This document shows positions 45,169 to 56,790 of a stretch of DNA of 64,000 nucleotides, in pieces; positions within the stretch are counted from its first letter, which is position 1; each line of letters opens with the position of its first letter. Below the pieces are notes generated by a model, which searched no databases, was not told the origin of the DNA, and saw only the letters and a list, made by a program, of their open reading frames with translations. The position numbers were made by a program, and so were the translations under genes. The stretch is from assembly GCA_039720395.1 (NCBI GenBank), contig CM077820.1:51079666-51143665 (forward strand), written 5' to 3'. This stretch comes from Liquidambar formosana. Lineage: Eukaryota; Streptophyta; Magnoliopsida; Saxifragales; Altingiaceae.

Positions 45169-45703
45169 GGGCGAATTCTCTCCAAACAGGGGAGAATGAT
45201 GCAGATTGCATCGGCATATACACCACGAGCTGTTAAACGTCTTGCTGCTGAATCGGGATTATAATTTATTTAGATATTTTAGGAGTCTTTATTATTATTA
45301 TTTAATTATTGTTTTTAATTTAATTTGTTTCCTACGTAGTTTGATATTTTCTTGTTCTAGTAGAACTAGGTTTTTCTTCTTACTTGTTCTAGTAAAATTA
45401 GGTTTTCTTGTTCTAGTAGAACTAGGTTGTCTTGTTCTAATAGAACTAGATTTTTCTTATTAGTTTTCTATATAAAGGGATGTAAGCCTTATGGCAAATG
45501 GTGTTAAGTTGATTATTTGATTAATAATATTGAGAGAGAGAGTTCTCCTTTATTTTCCTACTTTCGTGTTCTTGAGAGAATATTGATTGTGGTTGCCTAC
45601 TATCTGGCATTGTTCTTGCGACAATCAACAGATTGGTGGAAGCTTGTTTGTTTTTTGGTGAGCTAGTCTTGACCGCGTATTTTCCGCTGCATCAATTTCC
45701 AAC

Positions 45704-46824
45704 TAGGGCTGTAAACGAGCCGGGCCGAGCCGGGCTTTTGAATGGTCAGCTCGAGCTCGTTAGAAAGCTTGTTCGTTAGTTAACGAGCCGAGCTTTAAAC
45801 GAGCCTTAATTTCAAGCTCGAGCTCGGCTCGTGAAAAAATAGTAAAGCTCGAGCTCGGCTCGATCAGCTCGTTTAGATTAACAAGCCAAGCTCAAGCTCG
45901 AGCTCGAGCTCAAATTCAAGCTTAAGCTCTTCAGTCGATCCCAATGACAATGGCGATATGAGAAGACGACGTGAGACTGTGAGAGTACGGTGGTGGGATG
46001 GTGGTTTGCCAGGAAACCCCTTCAAGATGACTGCTTTTCAGTCGATCCCAAAGATTGGACCAAAAATCCCAAAGATCAGAGAGCTAAGATGTCGATTTGG
46101 TGTAAATACGGCGTATGCGTGACCATAGACGGTGCTGGTAGTGTTGGCGAGAGCTTGCGATGAACTGTCGGCGGCAAGAGCTTGCGATGAACTGTCGGCG
46201 AGAGCTTGCGATGAACCGTCGGCGGCGAGAGCTTGCGATGAACCGTCGGCGGCGAGACCTTGCGATGTACTGTCGGCGAGAGCTTGTGATGAACTGGTGC
46301 AGGCATGGAAAGCATGGCTGACTGGCTGGCTATGAGGTTCGTTTGGATCTGGATGGAGGGTTGGAGGCTGATGCGAAATGAAACAGAGACAGCGAGAGAG
46401 AGGGAAACAGCCAAAATGGGGAAGAAGGGTTAGAAGGGCTGATGTGCTTACCAAAAAAGAAGGCTGATGTGACTTACCAGATCTACATCTCAGCCGTTGA
46501 TTGGAGTTAAAAGCTTAAAATGGAATAGAGGGCCAAGATGGCTTTAAATTTGTTACTGGTAAATGGTAAACGAGCTCACTAACGAGCTCCCTAAACGAGC
46601 TTCTCATTGAGCCCTAAACAAACTTATTATCGAGCTCTTAACGAGCTTGTTCACGAGCCTAAACGAGCCGAGCTTTGGTATGCTCAAGCTCGGCTTGTTT
46701 ACTAAACGAGCCTAACATTAAGGCTTGAGCTTGGTTCATTTAGTTAATGATCAAACTCGATCCGAGCCTTTATCGAGCTTTCTCGCGAGCCGTTAACGAG
46801 CGGCTCAGCTCGTTTACAGCCCTA
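45704..46824. mobile_element. hAT-like non-autonomous element
   Basis: Ends TAGGGCTGTAAACGAGCC and, complementary, GCTCGTTTACAGCCCTA. The 8-bp target duplication TTTCCAAC (45696-45703 and 46825-46832) is exact and typical of hAT. The subterminal regions are dense in GAGCTCG/CGAGCT motifs, the usual hAT transposase-binding style. No transposase. It is inserted immediately next to gag-only element 2, sharing target bases with that element's TSD. Confidence 0.92.
46140..46295. repeat. 27/30-bp minisatellite inside the hAT-like element
   Basis: About six copies of GAGCTTGCGATGAACTGTCG, separated by GCG or GCGGCA/GCGGCG, making 27- and 30-bp units. All units are multiples of 3, so frames on both strands stay open without implying a gene. 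Confidence 0.9.
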
Positions 46825-47106
46825 TTTCCAACACTCCCCCTCACGTGCAGGCTTAACAAGATTCAAATGGCCTGTCACGTGGACAACAAAAGCGGGCTCA
46901 CGAGCGAAACGGGCCCAAGAACGACATGCTCTGATACCAGTTAAGTTTCCAACTTAAAAGCCTAAGCTTATAAGTGGAGGGCCCAAACAGGTATATGAAG
47001 ACATGTTTAACTTGATATTTAATCGATGTGGGATGTGGTATGTGGTATATTTCAGAGCACCTCTAAGTGATAGCTATTTTTTTTTTCCCTCCCCTCTCTA
47101 CCAACC

Positions 47107-48950
47107 ATGACCACCAATTCTTCCCACACTACCATTCACAACACCAATGAAACTCATCATACCCTCATCACCATTAACGTGGTTGCACAAACTCCTCTTA
47201 AACTCACATCCAGCAACTACATCTCCTGGAAATTGCAATTTCACACCCTATTCATTAGGTATGACCTCCTAGGCTATGTTGATGGATCAAAACCATTTCC
47301 AACAACCACCCTCACTCAAAATAGCACCACTAGTCCAAATCCAGAACATATTATCTGGATTAGACAAGACCAACTCATACTCAATGCCATCATTGGCTCC
47401 CTCTCCCCAACCATTATTCCATTCATTGCTCAGTCCAAAACTTCCCGTGAAGCATGGACCATCTTGGCCAACATCTACGCCAAGCCCTCTCGTGGACGCA
47501 TCAAACAAGTTAAAAACCAACTAAAGAACATTACAAAGGGTTCTGAAAGTGTGTCTGAATTTTTGCAGACAATAAAAGCTCGATCTGACGAACTAGCCCT
47601 TCTTGGAGTACCACTTGATCCAGAGGATCTCACGGAAAAAGTACTTGATGGTCTTGGTGATGATTACAAGGAACTGGTTCGTGCTGTTTAAGCCAGAGAT
47701 TCCTCAATTACCTTTGAAGAGCTTTATGAAAAATTGCTCAACTTTGAAGCCTCCTTACTAACAACAAAGCCAGAAGCATCTCACTTTCCAGCCACTGCCA
47801 ATCCCACTAGTCGAAACACAACAACCTGGCGCCCTCCATCAGGCTCCGGCAACCACAACTCCTGGCGTCCCTCCAACAACACTACAAATCGGTATTCTAC
47901 ACCACCAAATGGTGGACCATCTTCATCTCCTGGCAATCGTCCTTATCATCCATACTTAGGATATTGCCAAATCTGCAGAATACAAGGCCACACTGCCAAA
48001 TGGTGTCCCTCCTTCTGACTGGTTCCCATTCCATCGCCCAACAACAACTCCACTACTCTAACTAATCATCCTACTTCACCATGGCAACCACGGGCACATT
48101 ATGCTGCTAGTTCTTCTACTGCTCCATCATGGCTTTTGGACAGTGGAGCCTCGCACCATGTCACCTCTGATCTCAACAACCTCTCACTACATACTCCATA
48201 CAATGGCTCAGATGACATTATGATTGGAGATGGCTTGGGTCTCCCAATTACCCACATTGATTCTACTTCTCTCACAACACCCTCTCAAAACACCTTTCAA
48301 TTAAACAATGTTCTTTGTGTTCCTAACATGAAAAAGAATCTAATTTCAATTTCACAATTTTGTAACACAAACAATGTTTCCATTGAATTCTTACCATCTT
48401 CTTTTATTGTGAAGGAACTTCGTACAGGGGCAGCACTTCTGAAGGGCCACACTAAAGATGGTGTATATGAGTGGCCAGTCTCTTCCCCACTTCTTGCCTT
48501 TTCTAGCATAAAGACTTCCTCATCTGAGTGGCATCATAGACTCGGACATCCAGCTCTTTCAATTTTAAAATACATTGTTTCCAGTAATAAACTAGGCTCA
48601 TCTTCTTCTGTCACATCTGATTTCTCTTGTAATGCTTGTCTTTGTAATAAAAGCCATAAATTATCATTCTCCAAATCCACAATCCTCTCTTCTCACCCTC
48701 TTGAAACTATCTTTTCTGATGTTTGGACCTCACCAATAATTTCAAATGATGGGTTTAAATACTATGTCATATTTCTTGATCACTTCACCAAATATGTCTA
48801 GTTTTACCCTCTTAAACAAAAATCAGATGTTAAAGCAATTTTTATTCGATTTAAAACCATTGTTGAAAAGTACTTTGACCGAAACATCAAGACCCTATAC
48901 TCTGATAATGGTGGTGAATACACAGCTATCTGGTTGGTACCATTGATGAT
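47107..48950 (+). pseudogene. Copia gag, protease and start of integrase
   Basis: One frame with three stops (TAA near 47690, TGA near 48017, TAG near 48800). Gag has LTSSNYISWKLQFHTLF and LGYVDG (UBN2 class) and a zinc knuckle CQICRIQGHTAKWCP. The protease active site is LLDSGASHHVT. GAG-pre-integrase reads WHHRLGHPALSIL, then integrase zinc residues (CNACLCNKSHK) and the core start FSDVWTSP. The frame ends around YSDNGGEYTA. Confidence 0.88.
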
Positions 48951-49013
48951 GGATTACAGATCTATCAGCACTCTTCCATCAGTTTACATGCGTTTTCTGA
49001 CTCATCTCTCAGT

Positions 49014-49493
49014 TTGAATGCCTTTTCTGATGCTGATTGGGCAGGAGACAAAGACACGTTTTGCTCCACAGGGGCCTATGTTATTTATCTTGGCAAAACT
49101 CCTGTCTCCTGGAGTTCTAAAAAGCAAAAGACTGTAGCTAGATCGTCCATTGAGGCAGAGTATCGCTCTGTTGCTAATACTGCTGCTGAACTAAACTGGC
49201 TTTGTTATCTTTTATCTGATCTTGGTATTAAGCTTCCCTGCTGTCCAGTAATATATTGTGATAATGTTGGGGCTACCCAACTCTGTTCCAACCCAGTTTT
49301 TCACTCAAGAATGAAGCATGTTGCAATTGATTTTCATTTTATTCGAGATCAAGTCCAAAGTGGTGCTCTTCGAGTCGCTCATGTTTCCTCTGAAGATCAA
49401 ATTGCTGATGCTCTTACCAAGCCTCTTCCTCAACAACGTTTTCTTCAACTCAAAGTTAAGAATATTGGACTTCTTTCCCGCACTCCATCTTGA
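49014..49493 (+). pseudogene. Copia RNase H fragment
   Basis: FSDADWAGDKDTFCSTGAYV, SSKKQKTVARSSIEAEYRSV, IYCDNVGATQL and ADALTKPLPQQRF are the standard Copia RNase H signatures. The second half of integrase and the whole reverse transcriptase that should precede it are missing, deleted between about 48930 and 48960. Confidence 0.9.
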
Positions 49494-49869
49494 GGGGGCA
49501 TAATAGCAGACTGTTATCTATCCTCAATCTTAGGAGTCTGTTCTCCTTAATCTTAATCTTAAGAGTCTGTTGTAATTTATTCAAATTTGAATCTTTGTTG
49601 GCTGTACATAGCAATCTTAGGAGTCAGTTTTAACTTCTCTAGTTTATAGGATCTTTAACAAATCTTTTGGTTACTCTCATTTTGTATATATATACGTTTA
49701 TTGATTAATGGAAATATATGAGGAAAAGTTCATTAATTCCTACTCTGTTACTTGTGAGCTTTTTGACTTCTTTCTCAACACCCACAACCTGTCTCAGCTC
49801 TTGTTGTGCCTCTTGTACAACAATAGAAACCAATTGCTCCAAGACTATGGAAACTAGTGCATCAGCCAT

Positions 49870-52800
49870 GCTTGGAGACGGTGAGTGATTGACTTGCCAG
49901 AAGTAGGAGAAAATAATAGAGTAGATAACAATTGAGTTGCAGGTTTGCTTTGCTAATGTTATCCTGCTTTCAAGTTTTATAAACTCTCTAGCATATAGCT
50001 AAAGTAAGTGGGAAAATGGCTTCCCCTTCTACCATATACATTTTTGTGATTTTGTTTTTTAATATTACCCCTCTCCATCAATCCATACTTTTATGGACTT
50101 TTTCCCCTTTTGTAGGACCCTATTATACTGTTATTATTTTTTTTTAGACCCTTTTCCACTTTGTGGGACTCAAATATTGCTTTGTCTAGCGATATGTGAA
50201 GAGCATATCTTGCTTTGAGTCGGCATCTTCCTTAAGTTTAATAGAATATTATCTTCACTATCTTTTAAGTCTTTCTGTTTTGTCCAGAAGTAAATGTCCT
50301 CTTCATTTGTCCGATTTTATGAAATTTCCTCTTCATTTGTCCAATTTTATGTAGACTTTCTCCACCTATGGCACCCAATCTATTGAATTGTAATTGTTTT
50401 TCTTTATAATGCATCACCCCATTTAGCAAAGTTTTTCAGGATTAGCAACAACTTGGAGAACCTCATAGAATAAATAGGGAAAATAGCACAGATTGATCAA
50501 AGTACATAGCCCTTTCTGCTTGCAACAATAAATTTTGCCTTCCAATCACAATCTTTGTCCAAAACCAAAAAATCTTTGATGAAATTAAACAAATCGGATT
50601 TCTTTGTTTAAAAATGAAATTAACAATTGAAGACCAGTGTTTCTTCATATCCTAATTTCAAATTTTGACCTCCTAGACAGACTCTTGCATCCTTAAGTTG
50701 AAACATAAGCACCCAAGAGTCCTATCTTAATACATGCTACAATTGCAATGGTCCAAAACCCTGCAGTGGACTTCCTAGGCTAGAACATAAACAATACCTG
50801 ATTAAAACAAAAAACAAATGCTGCTAAAATGTCGGATAACTTGACATCATGGAAAGTTCTAGTGGTGAAATGCATGTTTTGCTTTTTGAACACAATGTTC
50901 AGTTTGGTAAATGATTTTCACCAGAAACAGATTGAATAGAAATAATAAATATGGCTAGGCCCTGTTTGTTTTTTTTTTCTGTTTTTTTTTTTTTTTTTTT
51001 TTTTTGGAAAATTAGCAATAACCAATGACTCTTACCAGAATGAATTAATGCTTAGGTTAAGTTTCAAAGTGCACCATCTTCTAGGATCCCCATGCATATA
51101 AGTGGTCAGCTGGTCCGGAAAAAATTCTGCAAGCTTGAATGATTTTAGCCATTTATTTTCGTTGTTAATTCCTTCTGACATACTTGTTTAGTCGTTTATG
51201 GTGCTGAGTTTATTGACCAAAAGATGTAATTCGCAAAACTTTGAAATATCTATTTTGGTAATGCAAGTTGGCTGCGTTAGTGTTCTTATTGTGTGTTCTA
51301 GTTTTGAAATGCACTGGAAATGGTGAAAGACCTAACAAAGTGATTACTTTTAACACAACCAAAAGAAGAAAAAATTGATTCATTTCTGCAAAGGATAGAC
51401 AAGCAACTAGACAGCAATTAAAAGAAATACACAACTCATCAAGTAGCCAAAGCAAAAATGCAGAAACAAAAGCTCAAACTTCATTGCTTGTTTCTCTGTC
51501 CAATCTTCCCCTTGGCTTAGTCTAGGAGCTTAAATGATAAACCTTAGATCTTTGTTCTGTTTTGCTAGTCCGCTTTTTGGTTGAAAAACTACCATGGTAT
51601 TATGTGTAAGGGTTCTTCATGGGTCCTAACTGTATGCGATGAGACATGCATATATATCCGGCTAAACATGAATCAAAGAACCACATCTCAAGCAACTTGG
51701 CTAATCCATCCACAAGTTGGTTGCTGACGCAAAAGTACCAGCCAAAACCTGATCTGTTTATTGAATCATGGAATGGGCTACTAATGGCTCAACTGGTTCG
51801 ATCTCCCCATTTGCTTGGCCATGATACAAAAGCACCCATAATGAATGTTTAATGGGAGATTTTGAATTATTATTCTTTTGTAACCAAGTATAAGTAAACC
51901 CTTTGAATCAAGTCTATTTCCATAAAAGGTAGACACTTAACAATATATAATTCACATAATGAAGGTTGATAATTAAGTAGTCTTAAGATCTTCTAGCTGC
52001 TGCAGAAAAAACTTTATTTATCATGATCACATCTTGGGTTTTTAACTTAAGAATTTAGCTCATAGTTTCATCATGCATTTTCTCTTGTTAAATTTTTCTT
52101 TTTCTTTTTTTGCCTCGCTAGTATCTTATCCAGTTTGCATTTCAAAGAATAAGGTAGATACGTCCCTCACTGTCTTGGTGTAATTTTTTGCTCTACCAAT
52201 AGATTTCCTTCCTTCCGTGCCCCCTATCTCCCTGTCTAGGTGCAATCTTTCCCATTGGCAAAAAAAGGTGCAAGGGCAAAAAGTATAGTCTCATGTGCAA
52301 TGGAATCTCATTTCTGCAAGGGAGAAGCAACTAGACAGTCCACATAGACAGGGACTAAAAGAAAAGCACAACACATCAAACGAAAGAAGAAAAGAAAAAA
52401 AGTGAGCAAAAGCAAAAGATCCCTTTTATTTTTCGTTTGGTTGTGCTATCTTCTTATCTTCCCCATGGTTTAGTCTATGCAACAACGCGATTAACCTTTA
52501 GTGAAAGCGTAGATTGGGAAGAGGTGATGGTGGTGGATAATTAAGGGCAGTACGTGATGAATTAAACCTCACAATTAACCACTCATCTTAGTGAGTCTTC
52601 CATCATCAGGCAATGATTATGTAAGAATAATATAGGATCTATTGTTAAGATCTAGAACACACAATAAATTTAGCCTAATTCTTTATGCAAGAGCTTAGGT
52701 ACATCTGTTGAAGTCATCTTGAGATGACCAACATAAACTCTAATGTCTGCAGGAAAACCAAGAGACTAAATCTTCCTTCTCGATCCCTCTCTTGCCATCA

Positions 52801-53685
52801 TGTAGTTAGCCCAAGTTCTCTAGAGTTTGAGAATAAATGAGCATCAATCATTGAGAGAAGGGGAGACCTAATCTTTGTATAGAGTTAAAGCCCTAATAGC
52901 ATTTCCCACCATAGACTCTAATTAAAAAACCTAAGCACCTACACAAATTCTACCATATCACATAACATGATCCCACCCTATTAAGATACACCATAACTCA
53001 ATAAATCCTTATGATCACAACCACTATAAAACGGATATTTTCAGCACTTTTATTTTAGGTTATGCAATCAATCCGCTTTTCACAGACTAAAAGTATAAGG
53101 TCAAATCAATGTAAACCTAAAATAATGAAAAAACTCTCACAGATTACCCTTGGATCTTTGTTCTTTTTCTAGTGTGCTTATTTGTTGAAAACTGCTATGG
53201 TTCTAGAGTTCTCCATATATAGGTCCTCACTGCTGCTCCTAATGCAATGAGAGTATGAGACAAATAAATGGTCCCCATAGTGTAAGAACCTGACTTATGG
53301 TTCCAAGCAAGAACCCTTGTTGGAGTCCATAATTCAAACCTGACACAGTTGGATGTTGCTTTTATTGACGTGTCACAATCTCACACAAAGTCAAGCACAA
53401 ACCAACAGCAGATGATACAGATCCATACCTTATTCGCCCATCTTATTCGATAACCCATGTACTAATAGCTAGGGGTGTGTTCCACATTATTTCTCTTTTG
53501 AAAATTTATCTCTTGCTGCATATAGTTAGACTTGTGCCACATCAAATGAAATTTTATTTTAGTTGAATAATATGCGTCAAACAACATTTGTCCCCATGCC
53601 TTATTTGAAAGGTTGAAACCCGAGTTGGGTTACACATTTCTTCTCCAAAATATCCCTCTACCTTTCATACACTATCTTCAAGCAA
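49870..53685. other. Gene-poor stretch between CNL B and R6
   Basis: 3.8 kb with no supportable gene on either strand. Contains a poly-T tract (about 50968-51005). Diverged duplicate blocks occur, for example around 51387-51480 and 52314-52400 (CAAGCAACTAGACAG type), and again around 51590 and 53190, suggesting an old local duplication of about 0.9-1.6 kb. About 49970-50400 and 52560-53640 hold nothing I recognise. Confidence 0.6.
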
Positions 53686-54943
53686 ATGAGGAAGATGAAA
53701 GACCACGGTTCTTGCTGTGGAGTATCAGAGGGGTGGGATCCATACAAAGCCATTTCCTCAAGGACAAAACCTTCATCCTCTTCCTGTGAACCCTGCTGCC
53801 ACTTTTCACTCGCCGTGATCCAAAAAGCCACCAACAACTTCGACAATGATTACATCATCGGGGTAGGCGGTTTTGGCAACGTATACAAAGGCTGCATCGA
53901 TGGCCGCGACACAATGGTTGCCATCAAGAGGTTGAAACCAGGGTCAATCCAGGGAGGCCCATGAGTTCAAGACTGAGATCGAGTTGCTCTCACAGCTCCG
54001 CCACCCTCATGTAGTCTTTTTGATAGGCTACTGCAACGACAAGCGTGAGATGATTCTTGTATATGATTACATGATCAATGGGACTCTACGCGACCATCTC
54101 TACGAAACAGAGAATGATCCACTACCATGGAAACAGAGGCTTGAGATATGCATAGGTGCAGCTAAAGGATTACTCTATCTTCAAGCAGGTTTGAAGCGGT
54201 CAACCATAATTCACAGAGACGTGAAGAGCACCAACATATTGTTGGACCAGAATTTGGTGGCTAAGATTTCTGATTTCGGGTTGTCCAAGATCGTTTCCAG
54301 CAAGCTCCTTAGGCGTGTGGATACGTTAGTTAAGGGTACATGGGGGTATTTGGATCCGGAATACGCAAAGAAGCACCTACTTACAGAGAAATCTGACGTG
54401 TATTCATTTGGTGTGGTGTTGCTTGAGGTGTTGTGTGCTAGGAAACCACTTAATCGTAAGCTTAACGATAATGAATTTAGTCTAGCTCAATGGGCTCAAA
54501 GATGCATTCGGGAGGGGACCGTTGATCGGATCATTGATCCTTATCTGATGGGGAAAATCGCGCACATTTGTTTGAATGAATTTGTGGCTATCGCCAAGAG
54601 GTGCTTAGGTGATCGTGGAACTGAAAGACCTATGATGGGAGATGTGGTGGAAGGCCTTGAGTTTGCACTTCAGCTGCAGGAGGGTGCAGATGCAGCTGCA
54701 ACCGAAGAAATTGATTTTGATGGTGAGCCTCACAATGGATACATCTATATAGGGAGCGACATGGTCTCAAGGCAAGGTGGACGCGTATTGACTCCGAGTA
54801 GTACCAGTAGGTTCACCATGGGTACTACTATTAGTGGACTGAGCTTTCATGGTTTTGATTCGGATAGTATGACATCTGAGGAGGTGGAAGAGGTGGAGGA
54901 GGTGTACTCTGCCGCCACAAATTCAAATCCGAGTGAGCAATAA
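53686..54943 (+). pseudogene. R6: FERONIA/CrRLK1L-like kinase, one frameshift from open
   Basis: Best-preserved broken copy. Start [46 protein letters not shown]. One extra G at about 53952-53954 shifts the frame before [17 protein letters not shown]. Everything afterwards is open: [14 protein letters not shown], intact [61 protein letters not shown], and a tail of about 80 residues ending EEVEEVEEVYSAATNSNPSEQ that R2-R5 lack (R1 retains traces). A sequencing error is possible; if so this would be the one catalytically standard member. Confidence 0.9.
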
Positions 54944-55642
54944 ATCCGGAGATAATGTAATAGAGATTTCATGTCCCGGCAATACAGGCTAGATCTCCAA
55001 TAAATGTGTGCTTTAATTGATGCCTTTTTCTTATTACGCGTGAAGAAAGAGTAATGCTATATAACTGCAACTAATCCGGCCCCGAGCACCCTCTATCCCA
55101 CATGCACAAGGACTATTACAGGACAAAGTTCATGAGAGTGGTCTTGAAAGGAAGTAGTGAGATCGAGTTGAACCTAAGACCTTTTGCTTAGTAAGAGGTC
55201 CTAGCACCACTCTGTTCTTATCAGTTTAATGCTATGTAACCTAACTCATAGAGTTAAGGTTTAGAAATGTTTGACAACTAGAAAAGGATTGTTCAAGTAT
55301 GTTGAGAAAATAAGAGGATTTAAGATTTAATTGAAGGAAGCAATAATTCACATATTAATTTCTTTGGAAAATGTGCGCTAGACACAGGCAGGTAATGCAA
55401 CCGGATGGTAAATCCCCCACCCTCCTTGGGAGAGGAAGGAATTCTCGCACCACAAGATCATTTAGCATTACTCTATTTTTCTAGTATTGCTACAACCACA
55501 GGATGTTATAACTAGATAAATTCACGACGTGGCATTACTTTTCTTCTTAAATACAAAATTAAATGGGCTCAATTTTGTTTTACTAACTTTTCATTACCAC
55601 ATTTCCTATTTCTTAAAATAGATTTCTCTATAGTTTTATTTC
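54944..55642. other. Intergenic, nothing recognised
   Basis: 3' flank of R6 and AT-rich DNA. No gene or repeat that I can support. Confidence 0.6.
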
Positions 55643-56790
55643 GGGATTTTTGGCTATAGCCCCATACTCTAAAAGTTTTTTTACAATCCCTCCAACAATA
55701 TCTTCTTTAACCTAATAACCCCTTTTACCCCTTTTTAGACCAAAATACCCTTTTATACTTATAAGCCTACGCTCTCTCCCCCTTGATGTCTCCCATGGTT
55801 CTTGGCGGCAGCAACTTCCATCGCAATAGAGCTTTGATCACCCTTTCGAGGATCCTATTAGAGACAACAACTTGCAAGGCCACCCCATACGCACATAGCC
55901 AACCGCAAACCTCTCTCTGTTGAGACACGACTCTTTATATTCTACAACAAAACTCACCGTCGATCTTCCTTTTCCAACGAAATTCGCTGTAACCCCACAC
56001 CGTTGCTGAATTTGTATACAAAATAGTTACAATTTAATATTTTATGCTTTGAAAAATTTATTCAGAAAATAGTAACAGTTTATTATTTTGTACTTTGAAA
56101 TAATTATATAAAAAATAGTAACAACTTACTATTTTATGCTATAAAAAACGCATTACGATGGTGTGAACTCAAACAAGAAGCAGCAGCCACCAAAAAACAC
56201 ATTTTACACTGTATTGCTTTTCTCATATTTACATTTTTGTGCTTTGAAAATTTTATATAAAAAATAGTAACAGTTTATTATTTTATGTTTGAAAAATTAT
56301 ATACAAAAAGCAGTAACAACTTACTTTTTTATTCTATAAAAAAACACATTACAATGGAGTGAACTCAAACACGTACCAAGTAGCCGCCCTCCAAAAATGG
56401 AGTCAGTTTTGCTGATTGATCTAGAGTTGCAAATAGAGACGGCTTTAATACAAATTTGGAGTTGCAAACAGAGTAAATATATATATATATACATATAGAT
56501 CTGGAGTTTGGTTATGGTCGTTGTCGGAGAAAGTTATTGGCGTCGAAAAAGAAGCCATCACTGGTGGTTGACGTTGGAGAAGAAGCTATCAAAGATTCTT
56601 CTTCTTCAAATGAGTTATATTTGAAGGCACAAAAGCAAACCCCCCAAAACGAGGGTATTATTGGAATTAAAAAAAAAAGAAAAAAGATTTCCTTATCATT
56701 AATAAAAGATGGGGTTAAGGAGTTAAAAATTCTTATGATAGAGTCATTGTTAAAGGAAGACCCCTTATGGGGGTAATTGCTAATATTCCC
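55643..56790. mobile_element. Possible MULE-like non-autonomous element
   Basis: The left end GGGATTTTTGGCTATAGCCC and the complement of the right end GGGAATATTAGCAATTACCC are related over about 24 bp. The inside is AT-rich with three repeats of a TAGTAACA(A/G)(T/C)TTA type block (about 56020-56320). The flanks share only TTTTA, so no convincing 9-bp TSD. The short frame inside is not a gene I recognise. Confidence 0.4.

Larger units (their letters stand above)
43639..45694 (+). mobile_element. Gag-only non-autonomous LTR retrotransposon (family 2)
   Basis: LTRs 43639-44160 (522 bp) and 45197-45694 (498 bp), both TGATGCAGATTGC...CCGCTGCATCA, flanked by TSD ATTTC (43634-43638 and 45695-45699). 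PBS TTGGTATCAGAG at 44162 (initiator Met), PPT AAACAGGGGAGAA before the right LTR. The target is the left repeat of the TRIM. The LTRs carry a direct repeat of GTTCTAGTAGAAC units, with one unit more on the left. Confidence 0.95.
43531..47053 (-). mobile_element. TRIM element (short LTR retrotransposon), itself invaded
   Basis: Two near-identical repeats of about 112 bp flank a short interior. The left repeat starts TGTTAAGTTTCCAAC at 43531, is split by two later insertions, and ends TATTTCCAACA at 46833. The right repeat spans about 46940-47053 and lacks its last bases. The interior (46834-46939) ends with CTCTGATACCA, on the - strand TGGTATCAGAG, the initiator-Met PBS; a PPT-like CACGTGAGGGGGAG on the - strand abuts the left repeat. 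No coding capacity: the size and layout of a TRIM. Confidence 0.8.
47054..49749 (+). mobile_element. Deleted Copia (Ale-like) retrotransposon without 5' LTR
   Basis: Starts at the remnant of a PBS (CAGAGCACC, the end of the usual TGGTATCAGAGC context) fused to the TRIM repeat. Coding remnants run 47107-49493. A PPT (GAGGGGGCA) at 49492 precedes a presumed 3' LTR of about 250 bp ending near 49749. No 5' LTR is present. The direct repeat ACTTGT flanks the whole TRIM-Copia composite (43525-43530 and 49750-49755) in the CNL B exon, so the composite may have inserted as one unit or the flanks may coincide. Confidence 0.75.
42958..49869 (-). pseudogene. CNL B: truncated and transposon-split CC-NB gene
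   Basis: The start ATG is at 49869 (MADALVSIVLEQLVSIV), giving about 120 bp of CC domain before a 6.2-kb nest of TEs (about 43531-49749). The CC domain resumes at 43524 (DVSYDMEDVLDDWSTAIVKLQIE), passes a stop near 43370, then VCGRDKDKKTIVSKL and the P-loop GMGGIGKTTLAQLLS. After the P-loop the sequence jumps to what is 3'-flank sequence in CNL A (GGTTAGTTGCATAGGA), so roughly 2.7 kb of NB-ARC and LRR were deleted. Confidence 0.85.

Noticed and set aside
46038..46454. Ala/Ser-rich frame within the hAT-like element
   Set aside because: Arises from 27/30-bp minisatellite units that keep all frames open; no transposase motif.
43531..47053. Cassandra-type TRIM
   Set aside because: Cassandra LTRs carry a 5S rRNA-like block; I see none in these 112-bp repeats.
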